DNA from: Acidobacteriales bacterium 59-55
Lineage (GTDB): Bacteria > Acidobacteriota > Terriglobia > Terriglobales > Acidobacteriaceae
NCBI GenBank assembly: GCA_001897435.1
Contig: MKSV01000003.1
Span: forward strand, 62,001 to 126,000
Length of the DNA: 64,000 bases
Direction of reading: 5' to 3'
Shown here: piece by piece, positions 18,115 to 27,115 of the stretch
How positions within the stretch are numbered: position 1 is the first letter of the stretch
Layout: each line of letters begins with the position of its first letter
Notes under the pieces: model-generated
The model's database searches: none
Seen by the model: the letters and a program-made list of their open reading frames with translations, nothing else
What the model was told of the DNA's origin: nothing
Made by a program: the position numbers and the translations under genes

Positions 18115-19188
18115 ATGAAAATCATGAAGAATGCGGTTGTAGGCACAATCACGCTCGTAGTTGCGGTCATTCCATTCGCAATCAGTTCACAGTCAGGCCT
18201 CGCGCAGGGCTGCGTCGCCGCTCACAGTCCGCAGCCGGTCATCTCCGGGCTCGACTCCATCAACCATCCCGGCTCGACCAACCTGCTGCACGGCCTCACC
18301 ATCACCACCGGCTTCAGAACTTACAACTCCTTTCGCCACTACGTCGGCACGGTCTACCAGGAGCAGCGGGCAGAAAAACACAACGAGGTCCTCAACCATG
18401 TGAACCTCTACGACCTCTCGCTGAACTACCAGCTCAACCCGCGCTGGAGCGTCATCGCCAACATCCCCGGCATGAGCGCAACCCGCCACCAGCATGGCAA
18501 CGTCAACCAGTACCGCTCCGGCGGCATCGGCGATGTCACCGTCGGCGCGCAGGCGTGGATCTGGCGGCCGCCCACCGAGAGCCACAGCAACATCGCGCTC
18601 TCCGCCTCGATCAAGCTTCCCACCGGCATCAACGACGCCAAGGGAACGACCATCCTGAGCGGCGGCCAGACCCAGACCCGCCCCTTCGACGAATCCATCC
18701 AGCCCGGCGACGGCACCTGGGGATTCTCGCTCGCGACCGTAGCCTATCGCGAACTCTACTTCCACACCTATGGATACTTCACGGGATCGTGGCTCTTCAG
18801 CCCGCAGGACACAACCGGCGTGAAGACCTTCCGTTCTCATCCCGGCGAAGAGATCAACTCCGCGACCGATCAATATCTGTGGCGCGGCGGCGTCTCCCGC
18901 GCCGTTCCCAAACTCCGCGGCCTCGCGCTCAGCTTCGGCGGACGCATGGAAGGCATCCCGGTGCGCGACGCCTTCGGAGCCAGCAACGGATTCCGCCGCC
19001 CCGGCTACGTCATCTCGATCGAGCCCGGGCTGATCTACTCCTACCGCCGCTATGAACTCAACGTCAGCGGCCCCTGGGCCATGGAACGCAACCGCAAGCG
19101 AAGCGTCACCGACATCGCGCACAACGCTCACGGCGACGCCGCGTTCTCTGACTACACCGTCATCGCCTCGCTCTCCCGCTCCTTCTAG
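18115..19188 (+). CDS. outer-membrane beta-barrel protein, paralogue of the 16810-17865 product
   Basis: 357 residues. Signal peptide ending SGLAQ, then GCVAAHSPQP. Barrel-type strands throughout and a terminal SLSRSF (C-terminal Phe). It is collinear with the divergent paralogue over its whole length, with the same blocks (LTITTGFRTYNSFRHYVGT, WSVIANIPGMSATR, LKLPTGINDA-type, GGRMEGIPVRDAFG). An AT-poor 249-base gap with a CATGCCC/GGGCATG hairpin separates the two genes. The conserved mature-terminal cysteine beside a thioredoxin-like gene is suggestive, but the function is unknown. Confidence 0.82.
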   Translation: MKIMKNAVVGTITLVVAVIPFAISSQSGLAQGCVAAHSPQPVISGLDSINHPGSTNLLHGLTITTGFRTYNSFRHYVGTVYQEQRAEKHNEVLNHVNLYDLSLNYQLNPRWSVIANIPGMSATRHQHGNVNQYRSGGIGDVTVGAQAWIWRPPTESHSNIALSASIKLPTGINDAKGTTILSGGQTQTRPFDESIQPGDGTWGFSLATVAYRELYFHTYGYFTGSWLFSPQDTTGVKTFRSHPGEEINSATDQYLWRGGVSRAVPKLRGLALSFGGRMEGIPVRDAFGASNGFRRPGYVISIEPGLIYSYRRYELNVSGPWAMERNRKRSVTDIAHNAHGDAAFSDYTVIASLSRSF

Positions 19189-19205
19189 GAAATTCTCCGT
19201 TTCAA

Positions 19206-19295
19206 CGAGGCTCTGTTAAGGGCACGGCTTCAGCCGTGCCGCAAGAGCTTTTGTTGCAATGGGGCTTTAGCCCCTGAGGTACGTTTTAGCTGCAT
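19206..19295 (+). repeat. B-type intergenic repeat (partial)
   Basis: GTTAAGGGCACGGCTTCAGC and GGGGCTTTAGCCCC hairpins in + orientation, with ...CTGAGGTACG; the terminal inverted repeats are not clear in this copy. Confidence 0.7.
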
Positions 19296-19398
19296 CCGAA
19301 CCTTTCTCATCAACCTGTGTAAGGCCGTCCTGTCGGCTTGCGCACGGCTCGGCTTGCGCACGGCGCAGAAGACCGGCACTCGAGACAAACCCTGTAAC

Positions 19399-22300
19399 TT
19401 ACCTCTGCGCCCCCCAGAACCCGTCGCCGCGAACGTTATATCCGATGCGCACGGTATTGATCGAGAAAGGCTCGACCTCAACCCCAACCTGGCCATCGTG
19501 CAACGCCAACCGCGCGCCCGCACCCTTCAGGTCGTGCTCCATCAGGTCCGTCTCCACTGCCTCGGACGCGCCCGCTGGTACAGAAATCGTTGCCTTCGTC
19601 TTCTCTCCCGCCCACTCATAGAAGCGCAGGATCAGGCTGTTTCCGTCCTCGCTCTTCTTGAGCGCCGTCAGCACCAGATTGTTCGGCTTCACCTGGACGA
19701 AGGAGTGGGTCGCCGGCAACCCGCCCTGGTGCGACTCCGCCTGCGACGCCCGCAGCTTGTAGTTGAACTCGTACGCCCGCAGCTCCGTCTCCGCCTGCTT
19801 CCACGAACCTGCGTGCGGATAGAGAGAGTAGCTGAACTGCTGCCGTCCGCGATCCGCCGTCGGGTCCGGGTACGTCGGCGCGCGCAGCAGCGACAGTCTC
19901 AGCACGTTGTCCTTGGCATCGTAGCCATACTTCGAATCATTCATCAGGCTGAATCCATGCCTGCCGTCACCGAGATCGGCCCAGCGCAGCGCCGGAACTT
20001 CGAACTTGGCATCCTCGATGCTGTTGTTGCGCGTCGTAGGCCGCTCAATCGTTCCGTAAGGAATCTCGTAGGTCGCCACAGGACTTGAAGCGGCCAGCGG
20101 GAAGCTCGCCTTCAGCAGAACATGCGTCTCGTGCCAATCGATATCGTTCACCACGTCCACGCGCGGTAGCCCGGCGTAGAGCGTGATGTCCTGCACAAAC
20201 CTCGACTTGCTCCAGTGACGCGTGATACGAATGACCTCGCGCAGCGGACCCCGCTCGATGGTCTCGATGCTGTCCAGCATCGTCAGGTCCGTTTTGTGAT
20301 TCACATAGTCCGCGTCGATATTCCAGGCGTCCTCGATCCGGAGCGTATCGACCCCGGCCTGCGTGATATGCGTGCCCGTATCGACGAACGCCTGCAGCAT
20401 GTTTCCGCACTGACCCGCGGCGATGCTCTCGAACTTCGCGGCCTTGTTGTAGAGGCTGGTGATGCAACCCGTCTTCGGGTCGAGCACCACGCGCACCAGT
20501 GAGTTTTCCATCGTCGTGCCGTTCAGCTTCAGATCGCTCGCAACCTTGCGTTGGCCGGAGACAGCATGAAGCACCGTGTAGCCAACCGACGGCACACCGT
20601 TAAGCTTCAGCAGCAGACGATAGGTATGCGTCCTTTCGTCCTTCGACAGAACCTGCATCAGCACGGGCCGGTTGTCGGCATCGAGCACGCTGATGCCGTT
20701 CGGCTCGGCCTGCGGCATCTGCACGCTGACCTCGGCCACATCGCTTCGCTTCCAGTTCAGCGTATTCCACACGATGATCGGAACGCCCGGATGCGCATTC
20801 GTATTGATGTGGCTATCCAGCTCCTTCAGCGCGTTACCCGTCGCCTCGTTCGCGGCCCAGTGGATCGCGTCATAGTCCTTCTGCGCGTCGAGATAGACCG
20901 CCGCAATCGCCGTTCCCGCGGCTACGTCGTGGAACTGATTGAACGATGCCTTCTTCCAGGCCTCCGTCAGTTGGCTCCCGGGATAGCTCAACCCACCGAG
21001 CCAAGCCAGCGAAGAGTACTTCTCGGCATTGAGCAGCCACTCTTCGCCGTGCCGCAAATTCGCCTTCTGCGCGGCCTGCGAGGTGTAGGTGCCGCGATGA
21101 AGCTCCAGGTAGATCTCGTCGTCCCATACCGGCAGGCTGATCTTGCCCGCGGGAGGCGTCGGAAGCTGCGTCTCGCCCGCGGCAAAGGTCCTGTAGTTCC
21201 ACGTCGGCATACCGCTGGTCGCAATCCGCCCGGCCATGTCCTTGAAGAAGGCCTGCGAGGTGCGGAACTCGAGTCGAGGAAACACCCGGTCCGGCTCGCT
21301 CCAGTTCATCCCGTTCTCGATAGCCTCGCGCGCCGGCTTGATGTTGAGATGGCCGAGGCTCGGCCCAAAGACGTGCATCAGCTCGTTCTGTCCGGGGTTC
21401 AGCGTCACCGCCCTGGCGAGGTCCTGCGACATCTCGAGCGCCTCCGTCCCCTGCACGATATCGTGCGGAAAGTAGGAGAGAACCCGGCTGCCATCGGGAG
21501 CCTGCCACCAGAAGAGCTTCAACGGAAGCTGGTTGGTGTCGTTGTACCGCAGCTTCTGCGTAATGAAGTAATCGATCCCGGACTTCTTGTAGATCTGCGG
21601 CAACTGCCAGTCGTAGCCGAACGAGTCGACGTTCCAGCCCACCTTCACGTCCACGCCGAACTTCTGCTGAAAGTAGCGCTTGCCCAGCAGAAGCTGCCGC
21701 ACCTGCGATTCACCGGCAGGCATATTGAGATCCGGCTCCACCCACATGCCGCCGACCAGCTCCCATCGTCCTTCTTTAACTCGCTGCTGAATCTCCTTGA
21801 ACAGGCTGGGAAACTTCTCCTCCATCCATTCGTAGTACTGCGCCGACGACTGCGAGAAGGTGTAGCCGGGATACTCACGCATCATCTGCAGCGCGTTCTC
21901 GAAGGTAAAGTGAACCTGGTCGACCGCCTCGGACCACGTCCACAGCCACGCCGCGTCGATATGGGCATTGCCTGTCATCTGCACAAAATACTTCTTCAGA
22001 AGCGGCCGCAACGATTCAAGATCTGCCTGAGCCTTCTTGAGCGATGTATCGAAGCCCTGCTGATCGCCTTGATCGAGCGCCGCAATACTGACCGCGCTCG
22101 CAGCCCCGTCCAGCACCTTCTCCTGCGAGGCCAACGCGGTCGCATCCCGCGTCACCATCGGCAGCAGCTCCGACGCCGCAATCAACTCCGTCCTCACCAC
22201 CTCGGGGTCCGGACGGCTCGCCGCAAAACGAACCAGCACCGGCGCTCTCTCAAAGTGCTTCCACTGCGCGGTCGGAGGCATGTTGATGGCGATCAGAACC

Positions 22301-22776
22301 TTGTCGCCCGGCTTCGCATTCTCCAGAAGAACTTGCCTGCCCAGGTGTGTTCCCTCGACGATTCGCTTGCCGTTGAAGTAGATCGACTCATACAGATATC
22401 CGCGCCCCGGGCCATCGCCCGCAACATCCACCTGAAAGGTGATGCCCGCGCCGGTCAGGTCGTACCCATGCAGCGTCTTCGGAATCTCCACCCATCGCCG
22501 CAGCCAGATCTCCTGGCGCGACGCCCGAAACGGAATGTGGACGGTCTTCCAGTCATCGGTCCGGAGCGCCGGACTAGCGCCCTGCGCCACCGCGCCTTCA
22601 TGGTATTGCCAGTCGTCAGCCGGAATCGAGTTCAGCGTGTCCAGGCGCTCGATAGCCGCGTGGCCCTGCGCGGAAAACTGGTACGGTTTCGCAGCGCTCT
22701 GGGCCGCGAGAGGAACAACAGAGGCAACAGTGGCACTCAGAAAGAGTAGAACGGGAATCAGAGAAGTGCGTCGCAT
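19399..22776 (-). CDS. GH38 alpha-mannosidase, secreted
   Basis: 1125 residues with a signal peptide (about 1-24, ends LAAQSA). N-terminal galactose-binding-like part, then the GH38 catalytic region: the zinc site in TGNAHIDAAWLWTW, the nucleophile region GWNVDSFGYDWQLPQIYKKSG, and LRYNDTNQLPLKLFWWQAPDGS. The helical middle domain (WLGGLSYPGSQLTEAWKKASFNQFHD) and the C-terminal beta domains follow. It should remove alpha-mannose from N-glycans, mannan or mannosylated polymers. It lies downstream of, and in the same direction as, the MFS gene but has its own promoter-like element. Unusually long for the bacterial enzyme (most about 800-1050). Confidence 0.94.
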   Translation of the reverse strand: MRRTSLIPVLLFLSATVASVVPLAAQSAAKPYQFSAQGHAAIERLDTLNSIPADDWQYHEGAVAQGASPALRTDDWKTVHIPFRASRQEIWLRRWVEIPKTLHGYDLTGAGITFQVDVAGDGPGRGYLYESIYFNGKRIVEGTHLGRQVLLENAKPGDKVLIAINMPPTAQWKHFERAPVLVRFAASRPDPEVVRTELIAASELLPMVTRDATALASQEKVLDGAASAVSIAALDQGDQQGFDTSLKKAQADLESLRPLLKKYFVQMTGNAHIDAAWLWTWSEAVDQVHFTFENALQMMREYPGYTFSQSSAQYYEWMEEKFPSLFKEIQQRVKEGRWELVGGMWVEPDLNMPAGESQVRQLLLGKRYFQQKFGVDVKVGWNVDSFGYDWQLPQIYKKSGIDYFITQKLRYNDTNQLPLKLFWWQAPDGSRVLSYFPHDIVQGTEALEMSQDLARAVTLNPGQNELMHVFGPSLGHLNIKPAREAIENGMNWSEPDRVFPRLEFRTSQAFFKDMAGRIATSGMPTWNYRTFAAGETQLPTPPAGKISLPVWDDEIYLELHRGTYTSQAAQKANLRHGEEWLLNAEKYSSLAWLGGLSYPGSQLTEAWKKASFNQFHDVAAGTAIAAVYLDAQKDYDAIHWAANEATGNALKELDSHINTNAHPGVPIIVWNTLNWKRSDVAEVSVQMPQAEPNGISVLDADNRPVLMQVLSKDERTHTYRLLLKLNGVPSVGYTVLHAVSGQRKVASDLKLNGTTMENSLVRVVLDPKTGCITSLYNKAAKFESIAAGQCGNMLQAFVDTGTHITQAGVDTLRIEDAWNIDADYVNHKTDLTMLDSIETIERGPLREVIRITRHWSKSRFVQDITLYAGLPRVDVVNDIDWHETHVLLKASFPLAASSPVATYEIPYGTIERPTTRNNSIEDAKFEVPALRWADLGDGRHGFSLMNDSKYGYDAKDNVLRLSLLRAPTYPDPTADRGRQQFSYSLYPHAGSWKQAETELRAYEFNYKLRASQAESHQGGLPATHSFVQVKPNNLVLTALKKSEDGNSLILRFYEWAGEKTKATISVPAGASEAVETDLMEHDLKGAGARLALHDGQVGVEVEPFSINTVRIGYNVRGDGFWGAQR

Positions 22777-22794
22777 CGTGCCTCCGGGATAGAG

Positions 22795-22842
22795 AAAATA
22801 TACAGGATGTATACGTTATGTGTACATAATCAGATGAAACCA
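22795..22842 (-). promoter_or_regulatory. promoter-like element and imperfect dyad upstream of the alpha-mannosidase gene
   Basis: On the minus strand: -10 TATATT within ATCCTGTATATTTT (22795-22808), with TGTACA 18 bases upstream as a weak -35. ATGTACACA ... CGTATACAT (3-base centre, 7 of 9 pairs) forms an imperfect dyad over the -35 and spacer. ATCCTGTATATTTT recurs at 24459-24472 before the aldolase gene. Confidence 0.45.
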
Positions 22843-22909
22843 ATCGGCCGGGAAATATCCTTCCCGATCTTCAGAACTCCTCCGTTCTAAGATCCGCTCA
22901 AAAAGCTCT

Positions 22910-22983
22910 ACGTCATCTCGACCGGAGCCGCGCGGCTTCATCGCGCGGCGCAGCGGAGAGACCCCTGTATTTTTCCTTTGCTC
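22910..22983 (+). repeat. A-type intergenic repeat
   Basis: CGTCATCTCGACCGGAG, inner palindrome CCGCGCG / CGCGCGG, then CAGCGGAGAGACCCCTGTAT. Plus orientation, between the MFS stop and the alpha-mannosidase promoter. Confidence 0.85.
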
Positions 22984-22996
22984 GTGAAATTTGCTT

Positions 22997-24283
22997 CTAA
23001 GCCGCCACTGCTTTCACCCTGCGCGCGCCCCACAATAACAAGAGCCCAATAAACAGATAGATCCCCGCCGTCGCGCTGATGCAGGCGCTCATGCCGTAGT
23101 GCGCCGCGCCCAGCGCAATCGAGACCGGCGCAAAGCCCGCGCCCAGCCAGCCCAGCGAGTTCAGCACCCCCGCCGCAACACCTCTCCGCTCGACGGGAAC
23201 AACATCATAAAGACCGGCAAAGATGTTGGCGTCGTACAGCCCCTTGAAGTAGCCGAAGCCGACCATCGCCAGGATGAGAAACGGAACCGAGGTCGTCCAT
23301 CCCGTCAGGAAGAGGAAGGGCACACCGCACAGCAGGCCCAGCGACTGCGTCAGCAGGCGTCCGCCCGTCATCCGCCGCACCAGCACATCCGCCAGCCAGC
23401 CTCCGGAGAGCACTCCCAGCACGGACGCGATCTGCAGATACACCGTGCTGTTCAACCCGGCCATCGAAAGACTCATATGAAATTTCTGGTACAGGAACGT
23501 CGGCATCCACGTCAGAAACACAACCGCCACAAAGTTCGCGCCGATGAAGACGAAGATCAGCAGCCGCACCATGCGGTTCCGGAGCACCTCGCGGAAGCCC
23601 TCCATCATGCCCCCTCCGGGGTGAGCATGAGCAACCGGCGACTGCGCCTCGTCCGCAGGCCCTTCAGATTCCGCAGCCTCGGACATGCCGCGAACCGGCT
23701 CGCGCAGCAGTCCCCACAGCAGCAGTCCGAGAATAATCCCGGCGATGCCGAAGAGCACAAAGCTCGATCGCCAGCCGTAGTATTCGCCGATGAATCCCGA
23801 GACCGCGCCCCCGGCGATGCTGCCCGCGTAAACGCTGGACTGGTGCAGCGACATGGCGCGGGAACGCGTGGCCGCGCCGTGATAGTCGCTGATCAGCGAC
23901 ATCGCCGCCGGAAAGTAAAAGGCCTCGCCCAGCCCGCCCAGCGCCCGGCAGATGGTCAACTGCATGTAGTTATGCGTCACCGCCGTCGCAGCCGTCACCA
24001 CCGACCAGAAGATCAGGCCGCCCAGCACCAGCGTCTTTCGTGGAAGGCGATCGCAAAGCCAGCCCGCAAAGGGGCCGAAGATCGCGTACATCCACATGAA
24101 GGACCCGCCGATCACCCCCAGTTCGACATCGGAGAGATGCAGTTGCTCCTTGATGAGCGGGAAGACCGAGAAGATAGCCTGGCGGTCGGCATAGTTGAAG
24201 AAACAGACAAACCACAGCATGCCCACCACGAGCCACTTGTAGGACGAGCCTTGCCGGGTTGCCGAGGTCGATGTTTCAGTCAT
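22997..24283 (-). CDS. MFS transporter (sugar/organic acid type)
   Basis: 428 residues with about 12 membrane segments. WLVVGMLWFVCFFNYADRQAIFSVFPLIKE at the N-terminus and GPFAGWLCDRLPRKTLVLGG (motif A between TM2 and TM3) are typical of the anion:cation symporter/hexuronate-type branch of MFS. A hydrophilic loop at about residues 200-225 separates the halves. Located in the inner membrane. It is divergent from the DapA-family aldolase and upstream of the alpha-mannosidase, so its substrate is probably a sugar acid or sugar released in this locus; that is inference. Confidence 0.92.
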   Translation of the reverse strand: MTETSTSATRQGSSYKWLVVGMLWFVCFFNYADRQAIFSVFPLIKEQLHLSDVELGVIGGSFMWMYAIFGPFAGWLCDRLPRKTLVLGGLIFWSVVTAATAVTHNYMQLTICRALGGLGEAFYFPAAMSLISDYHGAATRSRAMSLHQSSVYAGSIAGGAVSGFIGEYYGWRSSFVLFGIAGIILGLLLWGLLREPVRGMSEAAESEGPADEAQSPVAHAHPGGGMMEGFREVLRNRMVRLLIFVFIGANFVAVVFLTWMPTFLYQKFHMSLSMAGLNSTVYLQIASVLGVLSGGWLADVLVRRMTGGRLLTQSLGLLCGVPFLFLTGWTTSVPFLILAMVGFGYFKGLYDANIFAGLYDVVPVERRGVAAGVLNSLGWLGAGFAPVSIALGAAHYGMSACISATAGIYLFIGLLLLWGARRVKAVAA

Positions 24284-24438
24284 ATCGGAATTCTGATTGC
24301 AGCTTCACCATGTAAGGTACGCGACGCTCAAACCATTGTCTTTTCCGCAGTTGCAGTCGCCTCGGCCATCCTGCAACCGGCGCGCGTCAGGCCGGTCACG
24401 GTTGCCGCCATGCCCTTTATAGCTCAGCCGAGGCACCC

Positions 24439-24472
24439 ATGTCGACATAAAGGCGACAATCCTGTATATTTT
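24439..24472 (+). promoter_or_regulatory. aldolase promoter with overlapping TGTCGACA operator
   Basis: A perfect palindrome ATGTCGACAT (24439-24448) overlaps a -35-like TCGACA (24442-24447). After a 17-base spacer comes -10 TATATT (24465-24470). An operator on the -35 fits repression. It lies in the gap between the divergent MFS and aldolase genes and could serve both. The same palindrome occurs before the TonB-dependent receptor and the GntR gene. Confidence 0.65.
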
Positions 24473-24565
24473 ATTCGGGCCCCCTCGGATCATCGCCCAT
24501 CCGGTGATCCTGGCAAAGAAGATTCACAAGAAAGATTAAATGAAACCGCAGAGGAGCAACTGACC

Positions 24566-25471
24566 TTGAAAAAGGTATCCGGTATCTATGCTGCAGTCCT
24601 TACCCCCCGCCTTCCGGACGACAACGTCGACGTGGCCGCGCTCGACCACCTGATCACCTTCCTCCTGTCGAAGGGCATCTCGGCCTTCGCCATGAACGGA
24701 GCGACCGGCGAGTTCTGCCTGACCCAGCCCCGGCATCTTCGCATCATTCTGAGCACGGTTCAGAAGGCCGGCCAGGGCAAGGCGAAGATTCTCTGCGGAG
24801 TCGGAGCGCCCGGCAGCGCGCTTGCCATCGAGCTGGCCGCCATCGCGCAGCAGGAAGGCGCACACGGCCTGTTGCTGCCCATGCCCTGCTTCTTCCCCTA
24901 CCAGCAGGAGGACCTCGACCTCTATTGCAGAGAGGTTGCGGGCAGCACGGAGCTTCCGGTCATGCTCTACAACCTGCCCCAGTTCACCTCCGGCCTCAGC
25001 AAGGAGACGGTTCGCGCCCTCATCACCGAGGTACCGAACATCATCGGCATCAAGGATTCGAGCGGCTCGCTCGACATCCTGCGCGACCTGACCGAACACG
25101 GCGTCGATGCCTGCCGCATCGTCGGCAACGACAACGTCCTGGCCCAGGCGCTGATCGAAGGCGTCTGCGACGGCGTCGTCTCCGGAGTAGCCTCCGCGGT
25201 GCCCGAGTTGATCCGCGATCTGTACGATCACCGCGAGCAGACCGACTCCGACGAGTTCCGCCGCGCCTCGCGCCTGCTGAACGAATTTATCGCCCAGTTA
25301 AGTCCCTTTCCGACGCCTTGGGGGCTCAAGTGGATCGTGGAAGCGCGCGGAGTCGCTCCGGCAACCTTCTCGCAACCGGTCACCGCGCACCGCATCGCTC
25401 AGAGCCGGCAGATGGCCGCATGGTTCGGGGAGTGGTTCCCATCTGTCGCAGACACACCCACGCCTCGATAG
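24566..25471 (+). CDS. DapA/NanA-family aldolase or dehydratase
   Basis: Class I aldolase-fold protein of 301 residues. The start is TTG at 24566, with GAGGAG about 9 bases before it; no ATG fits, and the frame open further upstream has no family sequence. Motifs: FAMNGATGEFCLT (GxxGE substrate loop), LYNLPQF (catalytic Y135), GIKDSSGSLD (Schiff-base K163) and GNDNVLAQALIEGVCDGVVSG. The family covers 4-hydroxy-tetrahydrodipicolinate synthase, N-acetylneuraminate lyase and KDG/glucarate-type enzymes. GATGEF and the locus argue for sugar-acid catabolism over lysine synthesis, but the exact substrate cannot be fixed. Confidence 0.9.
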   Translation: MKKVSGIYAAVLTPRLPDDNVDVAALDHLITFLLSKGISAFAMNGATGEFCLTQPRHLRIILSTVQKAGQGKAKILCGVGAPGSALAIELAAIAQQEGAHGLLLPMPCFFPYQQEDLDLYCREVAGSTELPVMLYNLPQFTSGLSKETVRALITEVPNIIGIKDSSGSLDILRDLTEHGVDACRIVGNDNVLAQALIEGVCDGVVSGVASAVPELIRDLYDHREQTDSDEFRRASRLLNEFIAQLSPFPTPWGLKWIVEARGVAPATFSQPVTAHRIAQSRQMAAWFGEWFPSVADTPTPR

Positions 25472-25496
25472 CCGATTTCAAAATCCGGCACATCCC

Positions 25497-25762
25497 GTTT
25501 AGGGAGCCTCCGATTAAGTCACGCAGGGTTAAAAGCACTGCTTCACAGGCTGCGGGAAAGCACCGGTTTTGTTAAGGACACGGCTTCAGCCGTGTCGAAA
25601 GTGCTTTGTTTGCCATGGGGGGGCTTTAGCCCCTGAGGTACGGTTTTTCAGTGCATCCGGAATTTTTTCTCGGCCTGTTTAGCCCTGCCGTAAGTGATTC
25701 CCCCGCAATGCGGCTTTCGCCGCTGAGGGCATACTCGGAGACTTAATCAGACCTGCCCTGGA
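25497..25762 (+). repeat. B-type MITE-like repeat, long copy
   Basis: This 317-base gene-free gap is largely one B element: left end TTTAGGGAGCCTCCGATTAAG, hairpins GACACGGCTTCAGCCGTGTC and GGGGCTTTAGCCCC, a second GCGGCTTTCGCCGC hairpin, right end GACTTAATCAGACCTGCCCT. The ends are inverted repeats. Confidence 0.75.
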
Positions 25763-25787
25763 AATCAGGCCGCCCTCCTCCAGCGCC

Positions 25788-26501
25788 CTAAAAAACCAGG
25801 TGCTCCGCTATGTCGATGCTGGCCAGCGACACCTCGCGCTCCCAGTGGTCGAAGCCCTCCAGCCGCTCGCGCGCGCTCGCCTGAATATGTTCCGAGAGCA
25901 GCTTCTGCGCCCGTTCCGCATCCTGTTCCAGCACCGCCTGCAGAATCTCCCGATGCTGCCTGTGGATCAGTTCAAGCTCGTCGCGCTTGTGCCCGCTTCT
26001 CTGGATGCCGAAGATTCGAATCATCAGCCGCGTATCGTTGACGACCTTCAGGATGCGGATATTCGCGGCCATCCGGATGAGCAGCGCATGAAAGCCCAGG
26101 TCCGACACCATGAACCGCCGCATCTGTTCCGCGTTCAGCTCTTTCTTCCCCGAAGACTTCAGCTCCTTCAACAGGATCTGCGTCTCGTCGATCAGGGTCT
26201 CCAGCCGCTCCTTGTCCGTGGGGCGCATCACATTGCGAGCCGCGCGGCCTACCGCAAAGACCTCCAGCGCCTCTCGCAGCTCATAGAGGTCCACGATGCC
26301 CTGCCGGGTCAACTGAGTCACGACGATGCCGCCACCTGTGCTTAGCTCCAGCAACCCCTCGGCCAGCAGTTGCCCCACCGCCTCGCGCACCGGCGTGCGG
26401 CTGCTTCCCAGCTCCTTCGAGAGGGCAAGCTCGGAGATCAGGCTCCCGGCGGCAAGTTCTCCGGAAGCAATCTTCTTTTGAATAAGGAGATAGGCCTTCA
26501 T
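25788..26501 (-). CDS. GntR family (FadR/FCD subfamily) transcriptional regulator
   Basis: The winged-helix HTH (ISELALSKELGSSRTPVREAVGQLLAEGLLEL) is followed by a wing (GGGIVVTQLT) and an all-helical FCD effector domain with VDLYELREALEVFAVGRAARN, the aspartate/histidine region DLGFHALLIRMAANIRI and HRQHREILQAVLEQD. Start set at 26501 (MKAYLLIQKK, 237 residues); the frame is open to 26612, and no start has a good ribosome site. It converges on the aldolase gene. A TGTCGACA palindrome lies 94 bases upstream of this start, so autoregulation and control of the aldolase, MFS and receptor genes are likely. Ligand unknown, probably a sugar acid or aldolase substrate. Confidence 0.88.
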   Translation of the reverse strand: MKAYLLIQKKIASGELAAGSLISELALSKELGSSRTPVREAVGQLLAEGLLELSTGGGIVVTQLTRQGIVDLYELREALEVFAVGRAARNVMRPTDKERLETLIDETQILLKELKSSGKKELNAEQMRRFMVSDLGFHALLIRMAANIRILKVVNDTRLMIRIFGIQRSGHKRDELELIHRQHREILQAVLEQDAERAQKLLSEHIQASARERLEGFDHWEREVSLASIDIAEHLVF

Positions 26502-26593
26502 TCGTACAGAATGTTTTGGCCCTTCGTGGTGAGTATGAGAGCGTCGCGGCACAAGCGAAAGTCTATCGCGGCATGTATTAAATATCAATGCCA

Positions 26594-26603
26594 TTGTCGA
26601 CAT
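26594..26603. promoter_or_regulatory. TGTCGACA operator upstream of the GntR gene
   Basis: TTGTCGACAT, with the 8-bp palindrome TGTCGACA at 26595-26602. It matches the perfect ATGTCGACAT copies at 24439-24448 and 30581-30590. If the GntR gene began at the upstream ATG codons (26603 or 26594), the site would lie at its start; this favours the later start used here. Confidence 0.6.
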
Positions 26604-26670
26604 ATCGAGCACGTTTCAAAATAATTTCTCCGCACATGCGAACGAGGCATCGGCGATGCCGCAAAAGAAC

Positions 26671-26770
26671 ACGTCATCTCGACCGGAGCCGCGCAGCCTC
26701 ATCGCGCGGCGCAGCCTCATCGCGCGGCGCAGCCTCATCGCGCGGCGCAGTGGAGAGACCCCTGTCTTTC
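26671..26770 (+). repeat. A-type repeat with three internal 18-bp tandem units
   Basis: A-element head ACGTCATCTCGACCGGAGCC and tail GTGGAGAGACCCCTGT, expanded inside by GCAGCCTCATCGCGCGGC repeated three times without a break (26693-26746). Confidence 0.85.
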
Positions 26771-26837
26771 TCCTTGCTCTCGATACAGCCCGCTCCAGGA
26801 GTCTCTGCTGTAACTTCAATCTTGTAAGGACACGTCT

Positions 26838-27008
26838 TTAATAGGCCGCGGAGAAACTCCGGCTCTGTTAAGGGCACGGCTTCAGCCGTGCCGTAAATGC
26901 TTCGTTAGCAACGGGGCTTTAGCCCCTGGGGTGCGGTTTTTCAGTGCACGCGGAATCTTCCGCAGCGCCTTTAGCCGCTGGGGATTCTTCCGCGACCTAA
27001 TCAGCACG
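26838..27008 (+). repeat. B-type MITE-like repeat
   Basis: Fills most of the gap between the GntR and receptor genes. Hairpins GGCACGGCTTCAGCCGTGCC and GGGGCTTTAGCCCC, right end CGACCTAATCAGC. Plus orientation; the ends are degenerate. Confidence 0.7.
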
Positions 27009-27115
27009 TCGTTAAAATAAAAAATCGGCAAAATAAAAAATCGGCCTCAACCACTCTGAGCCGGCCGAACTTTCGTTCGAACCGGAACCGAGGGATGAGG
27101 CCGAGCAGGAATTTC

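Noticed and set aside
24410..24440. TAGCTCAG as part of a tRNA
   Set aside because: No acceptor or anticodon stem around it. No tRNA was found anywhere in the window.
23099..24565. Long upstream extension of the aldolase frame
   Set aside because: Antisense to the MFS gene; the family sequence begins at the TTG 24566.
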